A stretch of DNA of 64,000 bases, taken from positions 248,001 to 312,000 of the forward strand of contig NZ_MSMP01000001.1 of assembly GCF_001936575.1 (NCBI RefSeq). The letters run 5' to 3'. The translations under genes were made by a program, and so were the position numbers. The stretch is from Tenacibaculum agarivorans. GTDB lineage: Bacteria; Bacteroidota; Bacteroidia; Flavobacteriales; Flavobacteriaceae. Each line of letters starts with the position of its first letter. Within the stretch, counting starts at the first letter, position 1. The notes under the pieces are model-generated. The model was not told the origin of the DNA. It worked only from the letters and a program-made list of their open reading frames with translations, and searched no databases. This document shows, in pieces, positions 53,057-61,119 of the stretch.

Positions 53057-54110
53057 AATAAGTAGCTCTGAATTTACTTTTTTATTATTATCTTCTATAG
53101 GATTATTAATTGCTATGTTGGGTGGTCTAATTTTGCCATTGCGTTTTTTAGCTGATGTTCCTACTATTCTTAAACAAACCCCTGGACTTAAAGGCAGCTA
53201 TGCATTTACTTCATGGTTTTATAATGTTTTAACCCCTTTAGGTAAATTACCTTTAATAATTGTTGGTTTTATTCAGTTTTTAACTGCTATTTTTATTTTA
53301 AAAAAAATAGGAATTCCTAAAAAGTTCCACATTATAAACTTAAAAAATAGCATAACTTATTTCTCATTTTTTATTCTTGGAATTTTTTTATGCATGCCCA
53401 CAAAAGAGTATATAAACTTCATATACATATATATTATTATTATTTTGTATTTAAAATCAAAAAAAACTCTTCTTAAAAAAAAAATATCGTCATTATGTCT
53501 AATTCTTTTCTTTGGTTTCTTTTTTAGGCCTTATTATTTATTGATTGGCTTTTTAATGATTTTCTTTTCATTTTTTAATAAGCTAAAATTAAAGAACAAA
53601 AGATTTAACTCCCTTTCTTTTGCTTTGGTTATTATGATTGGAATATCATTAAGCTATGGAGTAATTAAAGGTAAATATATGACTGTTGAAACGAGAGAAG
53701 AAGTGAATATAGAGAGAATGAAAAGAGAAAACGTAAATACTGTTATACTATCTCCTGTTAAGGTAGACAATTGGTATGACGAAGGAATAAGTATTCTATA
53801 TGGTTTTTTTACGGTCAATATACCTTTCAATGGATTTAAACATTTTTTATCACCACATATACTAGGATTCATAATTTGGGAAATATTTTTATTTATTTTA
53901 CTGTATTTTGAATACAATAAGAGTATCAAAAATGAAATTTTCTATCAAAATAAATGGTTATTCTACTTTTTATTTTCCTTTTTAATTGCTCAAGGGGTTT
54001 TTGAACCAGATCTAGGATCAGCAGTAAGACATAAAGCTGGAATATTTCCTTTAATTTATTATTTACTTTATTACAGAAATTTTGATTCTAAAAGATATAA
54101 TATAAAATGA
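53043..54110 (+). CDS. Polytopic membrane protein, O-antigen polymerase (Wzy) candidate
   Basis: 355 residues from the ATG at 53043 (the open frame continues upstream inside the flippase gene). About ten hydrophobic segments with one larger hydrophilic loop (about 210-250: KGKYMTVETREEVNIERMKRENVNT) fit an O-antigen polymerase topology. No family motif is recognised; Wzy proteins are highly divergent. It lies between the flippase and a glycosyltransferase, overlapping both (14 and 4 bases). Confidence 0.65.
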   Translation: MPSFKISSSEFTFLLLSSIGLLIAMLGGLILPLRFLADVPTILKQTPGLKGSYAFTSWFYNVLTPLGKLPLIIVGFIQFLTAIFILKKIGIPKKFHIINLKNSITYFSFFILGIFLCMPTKEYINFIYIYIIIILYLKSKKTLLKKKISSLCLILFFGFFFRPYYLLIGFLMIFFSFFNKLKLKNKRFNSLSFALVIMIGISLSYGVIKGKYMTVETREEVNIERMKRENVNTVILSPVKVDNWYDEGISILYGFFTVNIPFNGFKHFLSPHILGFIIWEIFLFILLYFEYNKSIKNEIFYQNKWLFYFLFSFLIAQGVFEPDLGSAVRHKAGIFPLIYYLLYYRNFDSKRYNIK

Positions 54111-55195
54111 TCATAATACACTTAATTACTGCTTTTGGAATTGGCGGCGCTGAAAAGTTACTGCTAAATACAATAAATAGACAAATAATAAATCATGAAG
54201 TTCATTTAATTTATTTAAAACCTATTAATGAATTAGTAACTTCATTAGATAGTAGAGTGAAAAAATCTTACATTCCTTTATCCTTTTCTACCATTCATAG
54301 ATTAAGAATGTACTTTAAACAAACAAAACCTCAAGTTATTCATACACACTTAAGCCATGCAGATATCTTAGGGATTTTTGCATCGATAGGTAATAAAGCT
54401 AAAGTTTTTTGTACAATGCATAATGTTTTTTTTAAGAAAAACATTATGGATCACTTTTTGTTTTTTATTTACAAGTGTTTATTTAAAATAAAGAAAACAC
54501 ATGTAATTTCTATATCCAAATCTGTTGAGGATCATGTAGTAAACAAATTAAAACAATCTTCAAAAAGATCTTATTTATTGTATAATGCTATTCCTTTTGA
54601 AGAAGTGTCTTTTCAAGAAGAAAAAAAAGAGAATAACAATTTGATTCATATTTTATTTGTAGGAAGGTTAGTAAAACAAAAATCAGTAGAAACTTTACTA
54701 AAAAGTATTGCTAATCTAAAAAAAGAGAAAATAAAATTAACTATTGTTGGAGATGGTATATTAAAAGATAAGTTAGAAAAGATGACAAAACAACTAAACA
54801 TCAATGATAAAGTTATATTCGTTGGCTCACGAAAAAATGTAAAAACATACTTTAAAAATGCTGACGTTTTTGTTTTACCATCTGTATGGGAAGGTTTTGG
54901 CATTGTAATACTCGAAGCATTTAGATCAAAATTAGCTGTCATCGCAACTAATATAGAAGGCCCCTCAGAATTAATTGAACATAAAAAAAATGGAATTTTA
55001 TTTACGCCAAAAGATGATACTGCATTAACAAAAGAATTAAAAGAATTAATTAATAATTCTGAAATTAGAAATAAATTAGCAACCCAAGGATATATATCTT
55101 TTACAGAAAAATATCATATAAATACATATGTAGAACAACTTGAAAAAATTTATATTGATGAATCAATCAATAAAACAAACAGCTCTTTTTCTTAA
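54107..55195 (+). CDS. Family 4 glycosyltransferase
   Basis: 362 residues. A GT-B fold with the N-terminal GIGGAEKLLLNTIN loop and VIHTHLSHADILG. The donor domain has ILFVGRLVKQKSVETLLKSI and the EX7E-type motif SVWEGFGIVILEAFRSKLAVIA. It transfers a nucleotide-sugar residue to the lipid-linked unit on the cytoplasmic face. It overlaps the preceding gene by ATGA and the following one by 35 bases. Confidence 0.9.
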   Translation: MIIIHLITAFGIGGAEKLLLNTINRQIINHEVHLIYLKPINELVTSLDSRVKKSYIPLSFSTIHRLRMYFKQTKPQVIHTHLSHADILGIFASIGNKAKVFCTMHNVFFKKNIMDHFLFFIYKCLFKIKKTHVISISKSVEDHVVNKLKQSSKRSYLLYNAIPFEEVSFQEEKKENNNLIHILFVGRLVKQKSVETLLKSIANLKKEKIKLTIVGDGILKDKLEKMTKQLNINDKVIFVGSRKNVKTYFKNADVFVLPSVWEGFGIVILEAFRSKLAVIATNIEGPSELIEHKKNGILFTPKDDTALTKELKELINNSEIRNKLATQGYISFTEKYHINTYVEQLEKIYIDESINKTNSSFS

Positions 55196-56513
55196 AGATC
55201 CATTTAGAGTTATACTCTTCTTATTAGTTAGTATTTGTTTCCAAAACACAAATACTTTTTGTTTGATTTTATTTGGAGTTATAACATGCCTTCATTTTAT
55301 TAAATTATTTAAGGGTAAAATATCTGATAACTATTTTTTTTCTACATACTTTCATTTGTTTATTTACTCTATTATTTTTTATGGTAGCATCAATAAAACA
55401 ATCTTAGTTATATTATTGCTCTTTTTTTTACAATTCTTTCTAAAAACAAGAAACTCCTTTGTTATTCCAGAAAAGTTTAATGAATGGTTATTTATAATAT
55501 TATTCCTTTTAATAACAATTAATCATTTTATATTTCCTCCTTACTTAATAGGTTTAGATATTTTTATTTATTTATTATTAGTTCCTTTATTTTTTTTAGG
55601 GTTGAAAAAGTTAAGCTTCAAAATTTCCTTATTCACTTCTTTAAAGGTTTTTATCATCTCTGTGCTTTTTACTTCTATATTATTAATTATTATAAATCTA
55701 TTTCAAGGGAAAATCATTGATAACACATACTTCTCCAAGCCAATAGGACTATCTCATGTTTACATGGGGATATTTTTAGGTTTTTCTAATATTTTTATAC
55801 TCATTCTTTATTCTAAAGAAAAATATTTTTTAAATCTGTTTATAGACCTAACTCTTTTTATTTTCAATATTTCTCTCATAGCTTATATAGGAGCTAGATT
55901 AGCTCTTTTAAGTTTATTTTTTATCCTTTTTTTATTCATTTATCAGAAAATTAAACTTAAACCGTTCTTTAAAATAATAATAGCACTGGTCTTATTAACA
56001 TCTCTTGTATTTTTTGGATCAAAAAACACGAGGTTTAAAAAAGGAACTCAAGAGATAAATGAATTGTATGAATCAATAAAAATTGGAAATAAAAAAAGTA
56101 TAATTGAAAATTCGGCAAAAAATATGTATTTAAGATATTTAGTTTATAGCTACACTATAAAAGAGTTAAAAACGTCTTGGGTTTTGGGCATTGGTATGCA
56201 AAATGTAGAAAAGAAAATAAGTAAAAAAATTGTTGCTGATGGATATAAAAATTTCTGGGGAATTAACACTCATAATCAATATTTACATTTTTTTATAGGA
56301 ATGGGAGTTTTTGGTTTTTTTTACTTCCTATATTTAATTTTCTTTTTATTTAAAAGTAAAAATATGAACCTTTATTTTATTTTATTTTTTTCCTTAATAA
56401 TGATTACCGAATCAGCATTAGTCAGAGGAAAAGGAATACTATTATTTACTTTTTTCTCTTTATTATTCTTAAATAAATCTCTTTTAGATGGTAAAAATTG
56501 TTCACATAGCTAA
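55161..56513 (+). CDS. O-antigen ligase/polymerase family membrane protein
   Basis: 450 residues from the ATG at 55161; the frame opens at a TTG at 55140 inside the previous gene. It has about 11-12 membrane helices and a large periplasmic loop (about 300-380) with the Wzy_C-like features GIGMQNVEKK and NTHNQYLHFFIGMGVFGFFYF, including the HNxYL motif typical of WaaL/Wzy ligases. It polymerises or ligates the polysaccharide on the periplasmic side. Extremely AT-rich. Confidence 0.82.
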   Translation, partial: NQSIKQTALFLKDPFRVILFLLVSICFQNTNTFCLILFGVITCLHFIKLFKGKISDNYFFSTYFHLFIYSIIFYGSINKTILVILLLFFLQFFLKTRNSFVIPEKFNEWLFIILFLLITINHFIFPPYLIGLDIFIYLLLVPLFFLGLKKLSFKISLFTSLKVFIISVLFTSILLIIINLFQGKIIDNTYFSKPIGLSHVYMGIFLGFSNIFILILYSKEKYFLNLFIDLTLFIFNISLIAYIGARLALLSLFFILFLFIYQKIKLKPFFKIIIALVLLTSLVFFGSKNTRFKKGTQEINELYESIKIGNKKSIIENSAKNMYLRYLVYSYTIKELKTSWVLGIGMQNVEKKISKKIVADGYKNFWGINTHNQYLHFFIGMGVFGFFYFLYLIFFLFKSKNMNLYFILFFSLIMITESALVRGKGILLFTFFSLLFLNKSLLDGKNCSHS

Positions 56514-57600
56514 GCCTATTGGAGGAGTAGGTGTGTATATAAATTTACTTTGTAAACACCTAAAATCTAATTCATTTCAAAATATTTTACTGTGCAATAA
56601 AGAGGATAACCTTATAGAAATTAAAAATGTAAACGATAGTTTAATTAATATTTATGATGTTAATTTAAAAAGAGAGATTAGTATATATAATGATTTCAAA
56701 TGCTTATTGAATATAATTAAACTTATAAGGAAAATACAACCAGAACTAATTCATTGCCACAGTGCTAAAGCAGGTATATTGGGTAGAATTGCTGGAGCCT
56801 ATTTAAACATCCCCACATTATATACTCCTCATGCATATTCATATCTAAGTGCCGAAACAAAGATTAAACGAATATTATTTAAAAAAATTGAAAAAATATT
56901 TAAATGGTTTCCAGCTAAAACATTAGCTTGTTCAACATCTGAATACAACAGAACTATAAATGATTTAAATTTCAATTCAAAAAAAGTTTTACAATGGAAT
57001 AATTCTATAGAAAATAATTTTGATTTAGTTAATATTAATTTAAAACTTCCTGAAAATTTTATTTGCTCAATTGGTAGACCTTCATTTCAAAAAAACACAC
57101 AACTATTAATTAAATCCATATACCAAATAAAAAAAACTATCCCTAATATTAAATTAGTTATTCTAGGAGTAGGGCATTACTCTCCTGATCTGAAAAAAAT
57201 AGAAGAGCTAATTCATAATTTAGATTTAACTGATAACATAAATTTAATTCCGTGGTTGAATAGAAATGAAACCATTAGTGTACTTAACATGTCATTAATG
57301 TATATATCTACATCTAGATATGAAGGGCTTCCTTATGCTTTAATTGAAGCAATGGCACTATCAAAAGCCTGTGTAGTCACAAATGTTGACGGAAATAAAG
57401 ATTTAGTAATCAATAATCTAAATGGATTTCTTACACAACAAAATAGTTTAGACGTCGCTAGTAAAACTATATCAATTTTAAAAGATGATGGGTTAAGAAA
57501 AAAAATGGAACAACAATCTTTCAACTTATATGATCAAAAATTTAATATCAAAAAAAATATTATTGAACTAGAAAATAAATACATGAAAATATTAAGTTAA
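56488..57600 (+). CDS. Family 4 glycosyltransferase
   Basis: 370 residues. GT-B with IAKPIGGVGVYINLLCKHL, the IHCHSAKAGILGRIAGAYLNIPTLYTPHAYSYLS acceptor stretch, FICSIGRPSFQKNTQLLIKSI, and the EX7E motif TSRYEGLPYALIEAMALSKACVV. It probably adds one sugar of the repeat unit. It overlaps the previous gene by 26 bases, and its stop abuts the next ATG with no spacer. Confidence 0.9.
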   Translation: MVKIVHIAKPIGGVGVYINLLCKHLKSNSFQNILLCNKEDNLIEIKNVNDSLINIYDVNLKREISIYNDFKCLLNIIKLIRKIQPELIHCHSAKAGILGRIAGAYLNIPTLYTPHAYSYLSAETKIKRILFKKIEKIFKWFPAKTLACSTSEYNRTINDLNFNSKKVLQWNNSIENNFDLVNINLKLPENFICSIGRPSFQKNTQLLIKSIYQIKKTIPNIKLVILGVGHYSPDLKKIEELIHNLDLTDNINLIPWLNRNETISVLNMSLMYISTSRYEGLPYALIEAMALSKACVVTNVDGNKDLVINNLNGFLTQQNSLDVASKTISILKDDGLRKKMEQQSFNLYDQKFNIKKNIIELENKYMKILS

Positions 57601-58962
57601 ATGATGAAAAAAAGGTACTCTACATATATCCCCATCCTTTTAATTTGTATTGATTTACTATTAATCAATACAGCCTTATTTTTTATCAATGATAAAGAGT
57701 ATTTAAACCTTCCTTTTTTAGGGTATATCAATCTATATTGGATCATTTCAAGTGTAATTACACAGTTGTATAAGTTTCAACGCCATTACAATTACTTTAA
57801 ACTCTTATCCTTATTAATCACTCATTTCTTCATTTTTGTATTAGGTTTCTTTTCTTTCTTTAGCATATTTAGAGAAGGAGAAATAGTAAATAATCAAACC
57901 AAAGTATTGGTAACGTTAATCAGTTGCATTACCCTATTTCGATTTTTGTTTCTCTTTGCATTAAAGAAATATAGAGCACAGGGAAATAATTTCAGAAAAG
58001 TGGTAATTATTGGTCATGATAAATCTGCTGTAAAATTAGCCGAAACTTTTACCAAAGAAAAAGAGTTGGGTTATGAGTTTCTGGGCTACTTTAGCGATAA
58101 AATTACGAGCACTACAGATCAGTATTTAGGCGACTTAAAACGTTATGAGGATTACATTTTGCTTCATGATGTAGATGAAATCTATTGCTCTTTAACAGAG
58201 TTAAAAAAGAAACACATAAAGAAAATAAAAAAGTTTGCCAATCGCTATAACAGAGTGGTGAAGCTAATCCCTAACGCTAACGAGTTATACAATAAAAATG
58301 TAGTTACCGAATATTACGAAGATTCTTTGCTTGTACTTAAGGTTAAAAAAATGCCTTTTGAATTTGTTGAAAATAGGATAGCAAAGCGTGTTTTCGATAT
58401 TATTTTTTCCTTTTTTGTTTGTGTTTTTATCATTTCTTGGCTGTATCCTATCATTTGGATCATCATAAAACTAGAATCTAAAGGTCCTGCTATTTTTAAA
58501 CAAAAAAGAGAAGGTTTAAATGGAAATGAATTTATTTGTTATAAGTTTCGCTCTATGCATATCAATTCACAAGCAGATAAAATTTCAGCTACAAAAAATG
58601 ATACTAGAGTTACTAAATTTGGTTCTTTTTTAAGAAGAACGAGTTTAGATGAAGTTCCACAATTTTTTAATGTTTTGTTAGGAGATATGAGTGTAGTTGG
58701 TCCTAGACCTCATATGAATGAACATTCAAAACAATTTGATAAAGAAGTACTAAATTATATGAAACGAAAATCCGTAAAACCAGGCATTACCGGACTAGCT
58801 CAAGTAAGTGGCTACAGAGGTGAAATCAGAAAAAACTCAGATATTGTCAATAGAGTTCGGTTTGACGTGTTTTATATAGAAAACTGGTCTTTAAACCTAG
58901 ATTTTAAAATAATATTAAAAACATTCCTTCATATGTTTAAAACAGAGGAAAAAGCATATTAA
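57601..58962 (+). CDS. Initiating sugar-phosphate transferase (polyisoprenyl-phosphate hexose-1-phosphate transferase)
   Basis: 453 residues. Four N-terminal membrane helices, a Rossmann-like CoA-binding part (VVIIGHDKSAVKLAETF), a fifth hydrophobic segment (about 265), and the catalytic bacterial sugar transferase domain: FKQKREGLNGNEFICYKFRSM, TRVTKFGSFLRRTSLDEVPQFFNV, GDMSVVGPRPHM, KPGITGLAQVSGYRGE. WcaJ/WbaP-type architecture. It loads the first sugar phosphate onto undecaprenyl phosphate. GC content appears higher than in the preceding genes. Confidence 0.93.
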   Translation: MMKKRYSTYIPILLICIDLLLINTALFFINDKEYLNLPFLGYINLYWIISSVITQLYKFQRHYNYFKLLSLLITHFFIFVLGFFSFFSIFREGEIVNNQTKVLVTLISCITLFRFLFLFALKKYRAQGNNFRKVVIIGHDKSAVKLAETFTKEKELGYEFLGYFSDKITSTTDQYLGDLKRYEDYILLHDVDEIYCSLTELKKKHIKKIKKFANRYNRVVKLIPNANELYNKNVVTEYYEDSLLVLKVKKMPFEFVENRIAKRVFDIIFSFFVCVFIISWLYPIIWIIIKLESKGPAIFKQKREGLNGNEFICYKFRSMHINSQADKISATKNDTRVTKFGSFLRRTSLDEVPQFFNVLLGDMSVVGPRPHMNEHSKQFDKEVLNYMKRKSVKPGITGLAQVSGYRGEIRKNSDIVNRVRFDVFYIENWSLNLDFKIILKTFLHMFKTEEKAY

Positions 58963-58964
58963 AA

Positions 58965-59723
58965 CTGAATAATAAAGTAAAAATATCAGCATCTATAGTA
59001 CTTTTTAAAGAAGAATTAGAAGTACTACAAAGGACAATAGATTGTTTCCTCTCTATCCCCTTTTCCAAAACTTTATTTTTAATCGATAACACTGAAGACT
59101 CGTTGTATAAAAATTTATACGATAATCATGAGTTTATTAATTATATTGGAAATAAAAAAAATATTGGTTTTGGAGCAGGACATAATAAAATAGTAAACCT
59201 CATATCAAATACATCAGAATTACACTTAATTTTAAATCCTGACGTATTTTTTGACAAAAACACTATCAATAGCTTAGCTGAAAAACTTTTAAGTGAAAAA
59301 AGTTTAGCCATGATAGCCCCAAGAGTAAAATTCCCTAATGGAAATGAACAATATACCGTTCGAAAATATCCTTCTTTTTTAGACTTATTTTTACGAAAAA
59401 TAGGTATCGGTACACAACGAATCTATGCGCAAGAGTATAGAGATTTAGATTTATCTGAACCTTTTTATCCTGAAGCTATTCATGGTTGTTTTATGCTGTT
59501 TAAAACTGAAGATTTTATCGCATTAGATGGTTTTGATGAACGTTATTTTTTATATATGGAAGATATTGATATCTGTAAAAAAATAGATGCATTGGGTAAA
59601 AAGAAACTCTATTATCCTGAAGTAGAAATCACACATGTTTTAAAAAAGGGATCGTCTAAAAACATCATACTTTTTTACCATCATCTATCTTCAGCAATCC
59701 GTTACTTTTTAAAATGGAAATAG
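58965..59723 (+). CDS. Family 2 glycosyltransferase with apparent CTG start
   Basis: About 252 residues. The GT2 sequence begins well upstream of the first conventional start codon: in-frame codons from 58965 read NNKVKISASIVLFKEELE after a CTG, and the frame closes at a TAA at 58938. No ATG, GTG or TTG lies between that stop and 59103 (TTG), which would delete the first GT2 strand. The family's core is present: NIGFGAGHNK, LILNPDVFFD, CFMLFKTEDFIALDGFDERYFLYMEDIDICKK. It resembles rhamnosyltransferase-type GT2 enzymes. Translation may start at the CTG, 2 bases after the sugar transferase stop, or the start codon has mutated. Confidence 0.75.
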   Translation: MNNKVKISASIVLFKEELEVLQRTIDCFLSIPFSKTLFLIDNTEDSLYKNLYDNHEFINYIGNKKNIGFGAGHNKIVNLISNTSELHLILNPDVFFDKNTINSLAEKLLSEKSLAMIAPRVKFPNGNEQYTVRKYPSFLDLFLRKIGIGTQRIYAQEYRDLDLSEPFYPEAIHGCFMLFKTEDFIALDGFDERYFLYMEDIDICKKIDALGKKKLYYPEVEITHVLKKGSSKNIILFYHHLSSAIRYFLKWK

Positions 59724-60513
59724 TTTTTTCAATGATCATTGATCAATTATCAGTGAACAATAATCATTTTCCTTTCGAGTGCCTCAGGGAACGCTTAGAA
59801 AATGTTCAAGATATACTCGTAAAGACATTCGACCTTCATCATCACGAAGGAATGAAATGATTAATAGTAAACAGTTTCTAGTATTTCTATAGCAGTATAA
59901 ATTGTCTCTTTTCTTGGTTCTGGATTCTCTTTTCTCAATAAACAGATTGCTTCGCTACACGGAATTCCGCTCGCAAAGACATTGGCGTTCGTCTTCACAA
60001 AGGAATGAAATGAATAATAGTAAACAGTTTCTAGTATTTCTATAGCAGTATAAATTATCTCTTTTCTTAGTTCTGGATTCTCGTTTCTCAATAAACAGAT
60101 TACTTCGCTACACGGAGTTCCGCTCGCAAAGACATTCGGCGTTCGTCTTCACAAAGGAATGAAATGAATAATAGTAAACGGTTTCTAGTATTTCTATAGC
60201 AGTATAAATTATCTCTTTTCTTAGTTCTTGATTCTCTTTTCTCAATAAACAGATTGCTTCGCTACACGGAGTTCCGCTCGCAAAGACATTCGGTGTTCAT
60301 CATCACGAAGGAATGAAATGAATGATAGTAAACAGTTTCCAGTATTTCTATAGCAATATAAATTGTCTCTTTTCTTGGTTCTGGATTCTCTTTTCTCAAT
60401 AAACAGATTGCTTCGCTTTCCCTTCGAGAGCCTCAGGGTACGCTCGCAAAGACATTCTATTTCAAGTTATACATTGATCAGTGATCACCGATAATTGATC
60501 TCTGAAAAAACTA
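59721..60513. mobile_element. MITE-like intergenic element with terminal inverted repeats
   Basis: Fills the gap between two convergent genes. The left end has TAGTTTTTTCA (59721-59731) and GATCAATTATCAGTGAACA (59741-59759). The right end has the inverted counterparts TGATCACCGATAATTGATC (60482-60500, 17 of 19 matching) and TGAAAAAACTA (60503-60513, 11 of 11). The TAG of each outer repeat is the stop codon of the flanking gene. The interior is a tandem array of about 154-bp units. No transposase is encoded. It reads as a non-autonomous repeat element. Confidence 0.5.
59851..60457. repeat. Four tandem ~154-bp repeat units
   Basis: The marker AATGAAATGA occurs at 59851, 60004, 60158 and 60312, giving periods of 153, 154 and 154 bases; the units are nearly identical. 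Each contains AACAGATTGCTTCGCT and CGCTCGCAAAGACATT. Read on the other strand these give the widespread bacterial intergenic motif of the type TTTGCGAGCG...AGCGAAGCAATCTG. A 76-codon open frame on the minus strand (59861-60091) is carried by the repeats and is not believed to be a gene. Confidence 0.85.
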
Positions 60514-61119
60514 ATTTATATATCCCAGCTTAATCGCTTTTTTCACTAAGCCTGCATTGGTTTTTACTTGTAGTTTGAAAAAAATATTTTTTTTATGTGT
60601 TTCCACAGTATGTTTACTTAAAAATAACTGTTCCGCAATTTCATCTACGGTCAACTCTTCCGCTATGAGCTGAATAATCTGTTTTTCTCGCTTAGTCACA
60701 ATACTTTTAGAAAACGTAAATGAATCCGTATCTGTTATTTCATCATAAAAATAAGTTTCTCCTTTATACACTATTTTTTGTATGGCTAGTATAACAATGT
60801 CAATCGTTGCGTCTTTTAGTAAATATCCATGATAAAAATTTCGTTCATTATGCAAAGGCGCAAACATACTGATGGCTAAAACCTTTGTAGCAATACTATT
60901 CTTTTTAAGCATTCTAATGAACTCAATACCATTAATTTCTGGCATAGAAATATCAGTAATCACCAAGTCTACAGATTCTTTGGCTATACACTTCAGGGCT
61001 AATTGAGGTTTGGTAAAGGTATCGACTATAGTTATAAAATCGTATCCTCCGAGCGAAGCCGCTAAACCTTGTAAAAAAAGTTCATGATCGTCTACCAATA
61101 TCACATTAATCCTATGCAT
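60511..61119 (-). CDS. NarL/LuxR-family response regulator
   Basis: 202 residues. Receiver domain (1-115) with VDDHELFLQGL and the phospho-Asp in LVITDISMPEING (about 57). The LuxR-type helix-turn-helix is at about 140-200 (ELTVDEIAEQLFLSKHTVETHKKNIFFKLQVKTNAGLVKKA). It overlaps the upstream kinase gene by 8 bases, forming a two-gene unit. Targets unknown; a secreted T9SS protein gene lies divergently upstream of the kinase. Confidence 0.92.
   Translation of the reverse strand: MHRINVILVDDHELFLQGLAASLGGYDFITIVDTFTKPQLALKCIAKESVDLVITDISMPEINGIEFIRMLKKNSIATKVLAISMFAPLHNERNFYHGYLLKDATIDIVILAIQKIVYKGETYFYDEITDTDSFTFSKSIVTKREKQIIQLIAEELTVDEIAEQLFLSKHTVETHKKNIFFKLQVKTNAGLVKKAIKLGYIN

Noticed and set aside
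59861..60091. 76-codon minus-strand open frame with internal peptide repeats
   Set aside because: The repeats in the protein are a by-product of the 154-bp DNA repeats, and the frame contains no family features; it is carried by non-coding repeat sequence.
59851..60457. Possible CRISPR array
   Set aside because: Periods of about 154 bases are near-identical over their full length, with no variable spacers; this is a tandem repeat, and no cas genes are present.
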